This document shows, piece after piece, positions 42,341 through 50,116 of a stretch of DNA of 64,000 nucleotides. The stretch's first letter is position 1; every line of letters begins with the position of its first letter. Under the pieces are notes generated by a model, which saw nothing but the letters and a program-made list of their open reading frames with translations, made no database searches and was not told the origin of the DNA. A program made the position numbers and the translations under genes. The stretch is from Candidatus Gastranaerophilales bacterium (GTDB lineage: Bacteria; Cyanobacteriota; Vampirovibrionia; Gastranaerophilales; Gastranaerophilaceae), in NCBI GenBank assembly GCA_944324825.1, contig CALUXU010000001.1:62001-126000 (forward strand), written 5' to 3'.

Positions 42341-43297
42341 ATGAAATTAGGAGCATTTATAGTACCAACAGGAATAGGAGCCTCAATCGGCGGTTTTGCA
42401 GGAGATGCAAGCTATTGGGCAAGACAGTTTGCCAAAGAAAACAAACTCATTGTGAACCCTAACGTTGTGAACGCCGGCTGTTTTTCAGGAATTAGCGATA
42501 ATATGCTCTATGTTGAAGGATATTCCCTTGATGAATTTTTTAAGAGTAAATTGTATCTAAAAGAAAGCTCAAACAACAACGTCGGAGTAATCTTTGATAA
42601 AGGAATTTCTCAAGGAATACTAAATGTACATATAAATACTATTAACGCAGTTAAAACAATATACGGGATTGATATTATAGGCTGGGATTTAACGGATGAG
42701 AATGTCGGTGTAGAGTTTAACGTTGATGAATCAGGTATTTCAACCGGCAGCGTAAATAATATAAGAACTCTTTTAACATCCGCAAAACGCTTAATCCAAA
42801 AAGGAGCAGAGGCGATTGCTATTGTATGTAAATTTGAAGAACCTGAATCAGACGAATATTCCGACGGAATCGGTGTAGATCCGGTAGGCGGAGTAGAAGC
42901 AATAATTTCGCATTACATATCCAAAGAACTTCAAATCCCTTGCGCTCATTCTCCTGCGTTTGAAGATATTGAAATAGAACAGAGAATAGTTGACCCGAGA
43001 TGCTCTGCGGAATATATTACACCGACGTACCTGCCTTGCATTCTTATTGGTTTAGCACAGGCCCCAAAATTAACAAAAAATGAGGGGTATTCAATCGATG
43101 ATTTAGATTTTCTTATTACCCCATACGATGCGGTAGGGTCTATTCCGGTTTTAGAGGCATATAAACGGAATATCCCGATATACACCGTTAAAGAAAATAA
43201 AACCGTACTGGATATTACACCTGAGAAATTAAATATTCAATCAATAATAGTTGATACGTATAAAGAAGCGTATAATTTAGTAAATAGTGAGGGGTAA
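42341..43297 (+). CDS. DUF3326 family protein
   Basis: A 318-residue soluble protein matching the DUF3326 family, known mainly from cyanobacteria and plant plastids and of unknown function. The hallmark start I-V-P-T-G-I-G-A-S-I-G-G-F-A-G-D-A is at residues about 6-22, with the conserved N-P-N-V-V-N-A-G, C-K-F, G-V-D-P-V-G-G-V-E-A-I-I-S-H and L-P-C-I-L-I-G-L-x-x-A-P segments following. It lacks a signal peptide. The repeated G-x-G-G-x-x and D-P-V-G-G-x-E suggest a nucleotide or phosphate site, which is inference. It is transcribed alone. Its presence supports a cyanobacterial-branch host. Confidence 0.8.
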   Translation: MKLGAFIVPTGIGASIGGFAGDASYWARQFAKENKLIVNPNVVNAGCFSGISDNMLYVEGYSLDEFFKSKLYLKESSNNNVGVIFDKGISQGILNVHINTINAVKTIYGIDIIGWDLTDENVGVEFNVDESGISTGSVNNIRTLLTSAKRLIQKGAEAIAIVCKFEEPESDEYSDGIGVDPVGGVEAIISHYISKELQIPCAHSPAFEDIEIEQRIVDPRCSAEYITPTYLPCILIGLAQAPKLTKNEGYSIDDLDFLITPYDAVGSIPVLEAYKRNIPIYTVKENKTVLDITPEKLNIQSIIVDTYKEAYNLVNSEG

Positions 43298-43415
43298 AGG
43301 GGTAAAGGGGTAAATGTGGATAAGTAGTTAAGCGGCTAAGAATTTGTCAGGCGTTGCCTGACCTACAGCCAAACCTCACCTTTAATCCCTCTCCTGATAG
43401 GAGAGGGAAATGACT

Positions 43416-43445
43416 AGCAAAATTTTATTTTTTTTAGGTTTTATA
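43416..43445 (+). promoter_or_regulatory. Candidate bipartite promoter (AGCAAAATTT-N12-GTTTTATA)
   Basis: AGCAAAATTT 43416-43425, 12 nt, GTTTTATA 43438-43445; the 60-aa gene starts 62 nt after the first box. The box spacing equals that of the GGCAATTTTT elements. Confidence 0.5.
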
Positions 43446-43477
43446 CACAATAACAGTAAATCATAAAGGAGTCATGT

Positions 43478-43660
43478 ATGAATGTAAGAGCAAGAATGTT
43501 TGAACCGATGAAACAAATCCCTAAAAAAGTCAAAGAAGTCAAAAAATTTGCAGCCGCAGGCGGCAGTAACGGCGGAGATAAATACTTAAACACACTCGCT
43601 GCATATAATACAAGAATGGCAAAGTTTTTTAATAAACCAATGAAAACTATAATAAAATAA
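43478..43660 (+). CDS. Small basic hypothetical protein
   Basis: A 60-residue, strongly basic protein (about 13 Lys/Arg) with a Gly/Ser/Asn hinge (A-A-A-G-G-S-N-G-G-D-K) in the middle. AAAGGAG lies 8 nt before the ATG, a promoter-like element lies upstream and a strong terminator follows, so it is a genuine single-gene unit. It shows no known fold; a nucleic-acid or ribosome partner is possible from charge alone. Confidence 0.65.
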   Translation: MNVRARMFEPMKQIPKKVKEVKKFAAAGGSNGGDKYLNTLAAYNTRMAKFFNKPMKTIIK

Positions 43661-43678
43661 TTCTAACAACATAAACAA

Positions 43679-43714
43679 AAAAGGTCCGGTAAAGATTATT
43701 ACCGGACCTTTTTA
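43679..43714. terminator. Bidirectional intrinsic terminator between the 60-aa gene and fabF
   Basis: Perfect 12-bp stem AAGGTCCGGTAA/TTACCGGACCTT with a 6-nt loop, flanked by A-run and T-run so that both convergent transcripts can end here. Confidence 0.93.
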
Positions 43715-43730
43715 TAAACAATATTTTTAA

Positions 43731-44978
43731 TTATTTAACTTCTTTGAAAATCAAAGTAGCATTGTGGCCGCCAAATCCAAATGAATTTGTTAACGCAGCA
43801 TGAATTTCAGCCTTTTGAGCTTTATGCGGAACATAATTCAAATTACCGACTTCTTCATCCTGATTATCAAGGTTAATTGTCGGCGGAACAATACCGTTAT
43901 TGATTGTTTCAATACAAGCAATGCTTTCAACGGCACCTGTTGCACCTAACATGTGACCATGCATACTCTTTGTAGATGATACATACAAGTTCTTATTATG
44001 TTCTTTATCACCAAATAATTTTTCAACTGCTTTTGATTCTGCAATATCACCAAGCCCGGTACTTGTACCGTGAGTATTGATATATTGAATATCTTCAGGT
44101 TTCATGCCTGCATCTTGGAGTGCAAATTCCATTGATTTTGTAGCACCTTTACCTTCCGGACAAGGAGCAACCATATCATAAGCATCAGCAGATTGACCAT
44201 AACCGACAACTTCTGCATAAATATGAGCACCGCGTTTTTTGGCTGTTTCGTATTCTTCCAATACAAGAACACCGGCACCTTCCGCCATAATGAAACCGTC
44301 TCGGTCTTTATCATAAGGTCTGCTTGCTTTTTCAGGTGCATCATTTCTTTTTGATAAAGTTTTAGCCGCTGTAAAAGCTCCAATACCTATATCACAAATT
44401 GTAGCTTCGCAGCCGCCTGCAACAACAATATCAGCATCACCGTATTGAATAGCTCGGAATGCATCACCTATTGAGTGAGTACCTGTTGCGCAAGCCGATA
44501 AAACAGCTTTATTAACACCTTTAAATCCGTATTTCATGGAAATTCTGCCTGATGCCATATCAGCAATCATCATAGGGATTGTGAATGGTGAACATTTAGT
44601 AGGACCTTTATCCAAAATCGATTTGTGGCTTTTTTCCAATGTTCTGAAACCACCGGCCGCAGAACTTACTATTACACCTATTTTGTACGGATCAACATCT
44701 ACACCCTCCAATTTTGCATCTGCAATTGCTTCATCAGCCGCAACCATCGCAAATTGTGTATATCTGTCCATACGTTTTGCATCTTTCGGATTAATATATT
44801 GTTCAGGGTCAAAATCCTTTACCTGACCAGAAATTAATACAGTATGACCTTCGCTTAATCCGTCTGTTAAACTTATTCCGCTATTACCTGCTAGCAAGTT
44901 ATCCCATAGAGTCTTAACACCCACACCAAAAGGTGTTACTGCTCCCATACCTGTTACTACAACTCTTCGTTTTGACAT
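43731..44978 (-). CDS. fabF: Beta-ketoacyl-ACP synthase II
   Basis: Elongates acyl-ACP with malonyl-ACP. The 415-residue protein has V-V-V-T-G-M-G-A-V-T-P-F-G at the start, the nucleophile Cys in L-S-A-C-A-T-G-T-H-S near residue 167, and the two catalytic His in N-T-H-G-T-S-T and G-H-M-L-G-A-T-G. Complete. Last gene of the fatty-acid cluster, 79 nt after acpP, with a 12-bp hairpin in the gap. Confidence 0.96.
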   Translation of the reverse strand: MSKRRVVVTGMGAVTPFGVGVKTLWDNLLAGNSGISLTDGLSEGHTVLISGQVKDFDPEQYINPKDAKRMDRYTQFAMVAADEAIADAKLEGVDVDPYKIGVIVSSAAGGFRTLEKSHKSILDKGPTKCSPFTIPMMIADMASGRISMKYGFKGVNKAVLSACATGTHSIGDAFRAIQYGDADIVVAGGCEATICDIGIGAFTAAKTLSKRNDAPEKASRPYDKDRDGFIMAEGAGVLVLEEYETAKKRGAHIYAEVVGYGQSADAYDMVAPCPEGKGATKSMEFALQDAGMKPEDIQYINTHGTSTGLGDIAESKAVEKLFGDKEHNKNLYVSSTKSMHGHMLGATGAVESIACIETINNGIVPPTINLDNQDEEVGNLNYVPHKAQKAEIHAALTNSFGFGGHNATLIFKEVK

Positions 44979-45006
44979 CTTCTTTTAAACCTTTTCTTCT
45001 TATATG

Positions 45007-45041
45007 ATTACGAGAGGAAAAATTTATTCTCCTCTCGTAAT
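45007..45041. other. Intercistronic hairpin between acpP and fabF
   Basis: ATTACGAGAGGA/TCCTCTCGTAAT, 12-bp perfect stem with an 11-nt loop, no T-run after it on the minus strand. It may stabilise acpP mRNA or set the acpP:fabF ratio, as is common for abundant ACP; this role is inference. Confidence 0.7.
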
Positions 45042-45057
45042 TTAAATCCTTTACCGA

Positions 45058-45288
45058 TTATGAATGTGCGTCGATATAATCTACTGCATCTTGAACTGTT
45101 TGAATTTTTTCAGCTTCTTCATCAGGAATTTCGCAACCAAATTCTTCTTCGAAAGCCATTACTAATTCAACTGTATCTAATGAATCTGCTCCTAAGTCAG
45201 CAGTAAAGCTTGCTTCAGGAGTAACTAAGTTTTCATCAACACTTAATTGATCAACTACAACTTTTTTAACTTTTTCTAATGTACTCAT
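45058..45288 (-). CDS. acpP: Acyl carrier protein
   Basis: Carries the growing acyl chain on 4'-phosphopantetheine. The 76-residue acidic protein has [12 protein letters not shown] with the modified Ser at residue 36. It sits between fabG and fabF, the usual place. AGGAAAAG lies upstream of the ATG. Confidence 0.97.
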   Translation of the reverse strand: MSTLEKVKKVVVDQLSVDENLVTPEASFTADLGADSLDTVELVMAFEEEFGCEIPDEEAEKIQTVQDAVDYIDAHS

Positions 45289-45385
45289 GTTTTCTTTTCC
45301 TCTTTTTCTTCTTAACGTAATATCACTATTCGATTTTAATTATACTATTTCAAGATAATTTTGCAAAATGTTTTAAGATATATTA

Positions 45386-46114
45386 CTAGATTATCAAACC
45401 GCCGTCAACTTCTAAGACCTGACCTGTTACATAATCTGTATCAACCGCCAAAAATTTAACAGCTTTTGCAATATCTTCAACTTCTCCCAGTCTCTTTAAT
45501 GAAATAAAGTCAAGGAATTTTGAAGTATCTAAATCCTTTGTCATATCTGTATTAATAAAGCCGGGAGCCACAGCGTTAACTCTTATACCTCTTGAACCGA
45601 GTTCTTTAGCCAGAGTTTTTGTCAAACCGATTAAACCTGCTTTTGCAGCAGAATAGTTTGCCTGCCCTGCGTTTCCTGAAACACCTACTACGCTTGACAT
45701 ATTAACAATAGCACCGCTTCTTTGCTTCATCATTACTTTTACAACCGGTTGAGAAACATAAAATGCGCTTGATAAATTAGTATTGATTACAGCATCCCAA
45801 TTTTCGGCTGACATACGCATAAATAAGCCATCTCTTGTTATACCCGCATTGTTTACAAGAACATCTATTCTGCCGAATTTTTCCAATATTTCGGCAATAC
45901 CTTTATCAACCTGTTCTTTATTTGATACATCAAATTTATAAGCAGCAGAATCAACACCCAATGCCTTTATTTCTTCAACTGTTTTTTCTGCAGCTTCAGA
46001 ATTTCCTGCATAATTGATTGCGACATCATACCCTGCTCTTGCAAGCTCTAATGCACAAGCTTTACCGATTCCTCTTGAACCGCCTGTTACTATTGCAACT
46101 TTTTTATCTGTCAT
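45386..46114 (-). CDS. fabG: 3-oxoacyl-ACP reductase
   Basis: NADPH-dependent reduction of 3-oxoacyl-ACP. The 242-residue short-chain dehydrogenase has T-G-G-S-R-G-I-G-K-A at residues about 10-19, N-N-A-G near 86-89, catalytic S-S-V near 139 and Y-S-A-A-K near 152-156. Complete. It follows fabD by 30 nt and precedes acpP. Confidence 0.96.
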   Translation of the reverse strand: MTDKKVAIVTGGSRGIGKACALELARAGYDVAINYAGNSEAAEKTVEEIKALGVDSAAYKFDVSNKEQVDKGIAEILEKFGRIDVLVNNAGITRDGLFMRMSAENWDAVINTNLSSAFYVSQPVVKVMMKQRSGAIVNMSSVVGVSGNAGQANYSAAKAGLIGLTKTLAKELGSRGIRVNAVAPGFINTDMTKDLDTSKFLDFISLKRLGEVEDIAKAVKFLAVDTDYVTGQVLEVDGGLII

Positions 46115-46144
46115 AATTTTTCCCTTTATATAAAATATAATCTA

Positions 46145-47092
46145 CTATGCACAACACAATTCTGATTTTAAAGATTCAATTGTTGATAACAAAGACTCTT
46201 TATCATAGATATTGTAAGTTGTAACCTCAGCATTAATCTTTCTGTTTAAGCCTGCCAACACTTTACCCGGACCGATTTCAATAAACGTATCAACGCCTTC
46301 CGAAATCATTTTTTCAATTGTTTGTGTCCAGTGAACAGACGAATAAATCTGTTTTGGCATCTTAGATTTAAAATCTGCTGCCGATGTAGTCGGCATTGCA
46401 TCTACATTTGTGATTACAGGAATTTTTGCATCAGATAAACTGAACTCAGATACAAAGCCTTCAAATTCTTTACCTGCATTTTCCATAAATCTAGAATGAA
46501 ATGCTCCTGATACAGCCAAAGGTACAACCTTTCTGACTCCTGCTGCTTTCAATAATTCGCCTGCCTTATTAACAGCATCGGTATCACCGGTTATAACAAC
46601 CTGAACAGGAGAGTTATAGTTTGCAATATCCACATAACCAACGGAAGATGCTTCTTCTAAAGCTTTTTCCACTGCTCCTTCAGGTGCATTTAAAACAGCA
46701 GCCATAGAACCGCCCTTTGTTTCTGACATCAAATCAGCTCTCTTTTGGATTAATTTCAACGTATCCTCTAAGCTCATTACACCTGCTGCGTACATTGCAC
46801 AATATTCACCCAAACTGTGTCCTGCCGTATAACTTGGAGTAATATCCAAGTTAGATTTTAAAGCCTCTAATGCAGCAATAGACATTGTAACAATAGAAGG
46901 CTGGGTATTAACTGTTTGCTTCAAATCTTCTTCAGGACCGTTGAAACAAATCCCTGTTATACTTTTGCCTAAAACTTTATCTGCAGTATCAAAAACATTT
47001 TTTGCAGATTCATAATTATCGTACAAATCTTTTCCCATGCCCACAGCTTGTGAACCTTGTCCCGGGAATAAGAAAGCTATTTTCTTTGTCAT
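46145..47092 (-). CDS. fabD: Malonyl-CoA:ACP transacylase
   Basis: Loads malonyl onto ACP. The 315-residue protein has F-P-G-Q-G-S-Q at residues about 9-15, the active-site G-H-S-L-G-E near 92-97, and the catalytic His in S-G-A-F-H-S-R-F near 200. AAGGAG is its ribosome binding site. The gap to fabH upstream (535 bp) is unusually large for this operon and holds a separate plus-strand locus, so fabD-fabG-acpP-fabF probably has its own promoter. Confidence 0.96.
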   Translation of the reverse strand: MTKKIAFLFPGQGSQAVGMGKDLYDNYESAKNVFDTADKVLGKSITGICFNGPEEDLKQTVNTQPSIVTMSIAALEALKSNLDITPSYTAGHSLGEYCAMYAAGVMSLEDTLKLIQKRADLMSETKGGSMAAVLNAPEGAVEKALEEASSVGYVDIANYNSPVQVVITGDTDAVNKAGELLKAAGVRKVVPLAVSGAFHSRFMENAGKEFEGFVSEFSLSDAKIPVITNVDAMPTTSAADFKSKMPKQIYSSVHWTQTIEKMISEGVDTFIEIGPGKVLAGLNRKINAEVTTYNIYDKESLLSTIESLKSELCCA

Positions 47093-47283
47093 AATTACTC
47101 CTTCACCAAACGAACATCAGCTCTATTTCATACTTTTGAAAAAATTTTAACACAAAAGTAAGGAGAATTATATATTATGGGAGAAAATGATACAAAAATT
47201 ATTGAATAGAAACCAGATTAAATAATATTCGTTAATTTCTCGCCGAAGCATTTATAAGGGTAAGAGATACTCTTTTCGAAACA

Positions 47284-47322
47284 GAACTAACTCACAATAA
47301 TATTCAGTCTTCGAGTTAGTTC
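47284..47322 (+). promoter_or_regulatory. Leader stem-loop upstream of the 25-aa ORF
   Basis: GAACTAACTC and GAGTTAGTTC form a perfect 10-bp stem with a 19-nt loop, ending 12 nt before the AAGGGAGG ribosome binding site. 5' structures of this kind limit translation of type I toxin mRNAs. Confidence 0.6.
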
Positions 47323-47343
47323 TCGACTAGAAGGGAGGCAAAT

Positions 47344-47421
47344 ATGGAAAATTTCAATATTGCATTATTTTTAATCTTTTTGATTATTTTCATATTAAAA
47401 AATGGTTCTCACCATAATTGA
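47344..47421 (+). CDS. 25-residue single-membrane-helix peptide, putative type I toxin
   Basis: M-E-N-F-N-I-A-L-F-L-I-F-L-I-I-F-I-L-K-N then G-S-H-H-N: a hydrophobic helix of about 14 residues with a short polar/basic tail, the build of Fst/Hol_Tox-like type I toxins. AAGGGAGG precedes the ATG by 7 nt, among the strongest ribosome binding sites in the window. Its last codons overlap the terminator of a predicted antisense RNA. A weak plus-strand promoter (TTGAAT 47202, TAATAT 47223) lies upstream. The ORF lies between fabH and fabD in the opposite orientation, so it is not part of their operon. Toxicity is inference. Confidence 0.6.
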   Translation: MENFNIALFLIFLIIFILKNGSHHN

Positions 47422-47478
47422 TAAGAACCACTCAGTCTCATAAAGAGTATCCGGCAGTCTGGCAACTGCCACCCTTTG
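47396..47478 (-). ncRNA. Predicted antisense RNA (type I antitoxin candidate)
   Basis: Predicted minus-strand RNA of about 80 nt. It would start near 47477 from a TTGACA-N17-AATAAT promoter, fold first into GGCAGT/ACTGCC (47453-47470) and end at a perfect 7-bp stem TGGTTCT/AGAACCA (47403-47430) followed by six T. It overlaps the 3' end of the peptide ORF and its 3' untranslated region, so it could pair with the mRNA over that length. Confidence 0.55.
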
Positions 47479-47483
47479 TATAT

Positions 47484-47512
47484 ATTATTTACTATGTTCC
47501 CAAATTTGTCAA
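47484..47512 (-). promoter_or_regulatory. Sigma-70-type promoter for the antisense RNA
   Basis: Minus strand: TTGACA (47512-47507), 17 nt, AATAAT (47489-47484). The -35 is consensus and the -10 has one mismatch. Confidence 0.65.
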
Positions 47513-47627
47513 CTCGATAATTAGACAAGAAAATACCAGTTTTCAGGATATATTAGAGTGTAATTATGGTGCCAAAATAGTGAACACTTAAACGAGTAAG
47601 CAGGATTTCGACCAATAACATTTACCC

Positions 47628-48638
47628 CTAGCAGATGCCTTCTCTCAATCTTACGATTGCACCGCCCCAGGTCATGCCGGCACCAAACCCGCATAATACT
47701 GCAGTTGAATTGAGTTTTACATTACCTTTTTCAACACCTTCTGCCAATGCAATAGGAATAGATGCAGCTGAGGTGTTACCGTAGTATTTAATATTGGTAA
47801 CAACTTTATCATCAGAATAACCGAGTCTTTCTTGAACAGCTTGGATAATTCTTAAATTTGCCTGATGCGGAATCAAATAATCAATATCCTCTGCTTTAAC
47901 ATTGGCATTTGCAAGCAAGTCCTCAACATACTGCGGTAATACTTTTGCAACAAATGTATAAACACCGCGCCCGTTCATTCTGATTCCTTTTGGCTTTGGT
48001 TCATACTGTTCAACTAAAGGGCAATTCTTGCCGTCAAACGCCAATTCAATCAAATGTCCGTAATTGCCGTCTGCTTTTATATCAATTGCAATGATATCGT
48101 CAACACCGTCTTCAGCCTGTGTTACAACCATCGCTCCGGCACCGTCGCCGAATAATATAGAAGTGCTTCTGTCAGACCAGTCAACCAATCTTGAGTTGTT
48201 ATCGGTTGCAACAATCAAAATATTTTTGTACATGCCTGATGCAATATAAGCTTTTGCAATACTCAAGCCGTAGATAAGACCGGAACATGCTGCTGTTATA
48301 TCAAATGCCGGAACAGGCTTTTTAATTCCTAATCTTTCATGAATATGACAGGCTATCGCAGGATACAAATCAGGCGGTGCTGATGATGCCGCAAGAATTA
48401 AATCTATTTCTTCAGGATTAATTCCGGCTTTTGCAATAGCATTTTTTGAAGATTCGAACCCCAAATCAATTGCGTTTTCTTCACCTGAAACTACACGGCG
48501 CTCTTTGATGCCGGTTCTTGTATAAATCCACTCATCAGATGTTTCATATAATTGAGTCAAATCATCGTTGGTAATAACTTTTTCAGGTAATGCATAGCCA
48601 ACACCTGCAATACGCAATGGGATTAATTTGTCTGTCAT
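47628..48638 (-). CDS. fabH: Beta-ketoacyl-ACP synthase III
   Basis: Starts fatty-acid synthesis by condensing acetyl-CoA with malonyl-ACP. The 336-residue protein has the Cys nucleophile in I-T-A-A-C-S-G-L near residue 117, His in I-P-H-Q-A-N-L-R-I near 255 and Asn in Y-G-N-T-S-A-A-S near 285. Complete. It lies 9 nt after plsX. Confidence 0.96.
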   Translation of the reverse strand: MTDKLIPLRIAGVGYALPEKVITNDDLTQLYETSDEWIYTRTGIKERRVVSGEENAIDLGFESSKNAIAKAGINPEEIDLILAASSAPPDLYPAIACHIHERLGIKKPVPAFDITAACSGLIYGLSIAKAYIASGMYKNILIVATDNNSRLVDWSDRSTSILFGDGAGAMVVTQAEDGVDDIIAIDIKADGNYGHLIELAFDGKNCPLVEQYEPKPKGIRMNGRGVYTFVAKVLPQYVEDLLANANVKAEDIDYLIPHQANLRIIQAVQERLGYSDDKVVTNIKYYGNTSAASIPIALAEGVEKGNVKLNSTAVLCGFGAGMTWGGAIVRLREGIC

Positions 48639-48647
48639 ACTTATCCT

Positions 48648-49703
48648 CTAGCCCTCAATAAATTCTGAAATTTTCTTGTTAACACCTGTTTCAACTGCTT
48701 CTTTAGCAACTCTAACAGCGTTCTTTATTGCATAAGCCTTACTTCTTCCGTGTGAAATAACTGTTATACCCTTCACACCAAGAAGAAGAGCTCCCCCAAA
48801 TTCCTCATAATTAATTTTTTCATAGATACGGCTCATAAAAGGTTTTGCAAGCAAACCGATTATAGCGCCGACAAAATCTGATTTGAATTCAGCCTTTAAC
48901 ATTCTGAATAACATTGAAGATGTTCCTTCTGTTATTTTTAATGCAACGTTTCCTACAAAGCCGTCACAAACAACAACGTCACAAACATTTAAGAAAATTT
49001 CTCTGCCTTCAATGTTACCGACAAAGTTCATATTGTCTTGGTCTTCTTCCAACAGTTTGTAAGTATTTTGCGCAAGCTCGTTTCCTTTTCCTGCTTCTTC
49101 ACCGATATTCAAAACACCGACTCTCGGATTTTCAACCCCAAGAACATTTCTTGAGAAGGTTAAACCCATAATTGCAAACTGTTTTAACATCTGCGGAGTA
49201 CAACTGCTGTTTGCACCTGCATCAATTACAACAATCGGTTTTTTCATTGTAGGAAGCGTAACTGCAATTGCAGGTCTTTCAATACCCGGGATTCTGCCCA
49301 AGCCGAATAAACTTGCAGCCATTGCTGCCCCTGTAGACCCTGCTGCAACTACAGCATCAGAGCTTCCTTTTGCAACTGCATCTACGGCTAAAACAATAGA
49401 TGATTTTTTCTTCTTACGAATAGCTTGCCCAGGAGCTTCTCCCATTTCGATAATTTCTGATGCATGAGTAATCTTGATATCAAGTTTTTTTACATCAATT
49501 TTTATTCTGCGTTTTCTTCTGCCTTTGCCGCAATCAGAATAGATACCTTCTTGCTCAATCTGATCAAGCACCTGTTCTATCTGGTCTTGTTTTCCGACCA
49601 GTTCCAGTCCTACACCATACTCAGATGCAGCCCAAACCGCACCTGCAACGATTTCAAATGGAGCGTGGTCGCCTCCCATTGCGTCAATAGCTATTCTTGT
49701 CAT
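48648..49703 (-). CDS. plsX: Phosphate acyltransferase PlsX
   Basis: Makes acyl-phosphate from acyl-ACP for phospholipid synthesis. The 351-residue protein has the start I-A-I-D-A-M-G-G-D-H-A-P, A-A-G-S-T-G-A, N-I-G-E-E and the C-terminal G-A-L-L-L-G-V-K-G. A basic insertion (K-G-R-R-K-R-R-I-K, residues about 60-68) before I-I-E-M-G-E-A-P is longer than in E. coli. It sits between rpmF and fabH, the standard order. Confidence 0.94.
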   Translation of the reverse strand: MTRIAIDAMGGDHAPFEIVAGAVWAASEYGVGLELVGKQDQIEQVLDQIEQEGIYSDCGKGRRKRRIKIDVKKLDIKITHASEIIEMGEAPGQAIRKKKKSSIVLAVDAVAKGSSDAVVAAGSTGAAMAASLFGLGRIPGIERPAIAVTLPTMKKPIVVIDAGANSSCTPQMLKQFAIMGLTFSRNVLGVENPRVGVLNIGEEAGKGNELAQNTYKLLEEDQDNMNFVGNIEGREIFLNVCDVVVCDGFVGNVALKITEGTSSMLFRMLKAEFKSDFVGAIIGLLAKPFMSRIYEKINYEEFGGALLLGVKGITVISHGRSKAYAIKNAVRVAKEAVETGVNKKISEFIEG

Positions 49704-49717
49704 TATTGTTTTACCCT

Positions 49718-50083
49718 CTATTCTTCAACAGATTTGTCTTCTTTTTCTTCTTCTTTTACTTCTTCTGCAGCTGTTTCTTCTGCTTTTTCTTCAACCTTTA
49801 CTTCTTCTGCTTTTGCTTCTTCAACTTTAGCTTCAGCTTTCTTGGTTGATTTTTTTGCAGTTTTCTTTGCAGGTTTCTTAGTTTCTTTTACTGCAACTGC
49901 TGCTGCTTTATCTTGTAATCTTACAGGTTCACCTTTATAGTAACCGCAAGCTGTACATACTGTGTGAGTTAATACAGGTTCTCCGCAATTTGAGCAAATA
50001 GTTGTTTCCGGTTTTGTAGCCTTCCAGTTTGCTCTTCTTTTACCTTGTGCGCTATGTCCTGTTCTTTTCTTTGGTACTGCCAT
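49718..50083 (-). CDS. rpmF: 50S ribosomal protein L32 with long charged C-terminal extension
   Basis: Ribosomal protein of the large subunit. Residues 1-58 are a normal zinc-binding L32 (M-A-V-P-K-K-R-T, four Cys in C-S-N-C-G and C-T-A-C-G). Residues about 59-121 are an unusual tail: first Lys/Ala-rich, then Glu/Lys/Ala/Val-rich ending E-E-K-E-D-K-S-V-E-E. Typical L32 is 50-60 residues. The frame is continuous and the usual downstream gene plsX starts 14 nt after the stop, so the tail is not a frameshift artefact. Neighbours are yceD upstream and plsX downstream, as in many bacteria. Confidence 0.93.
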   Translation of the reverse strand: MAVPKKRTGHSAQGKRRANWKATKPETTICSNCGEPVLTHTVCTACGYYKGEPVRLQDKAAAVAVKETKKPAKKTAKKSTKKAEAKVEEAKAEEVKVEEKAEETAAEEVKEEEKEDKSVEE

Positions 50084-50116
50084 TTTCCTTATACCTTTCT
50101 ATATTTATTACTTCGA

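Larger units (their letters stand above)
47093..47627. other. fabH-fabD gap carrying a probable type I toxin-antitoxin locus
   Basis: Interrupts the fatty-acid operon. It contains on the plus strand an inverted repeat (47284-47322), a 25-codon ORF (47344-47421) and, convergently, a short predicted antisense RNA. The part next to fabD should hold the fabD promoter; TGTTAAAATT with ATTTTTTC sits 60 nt before the fabD start on the minus strand. Confidence 0.6.
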
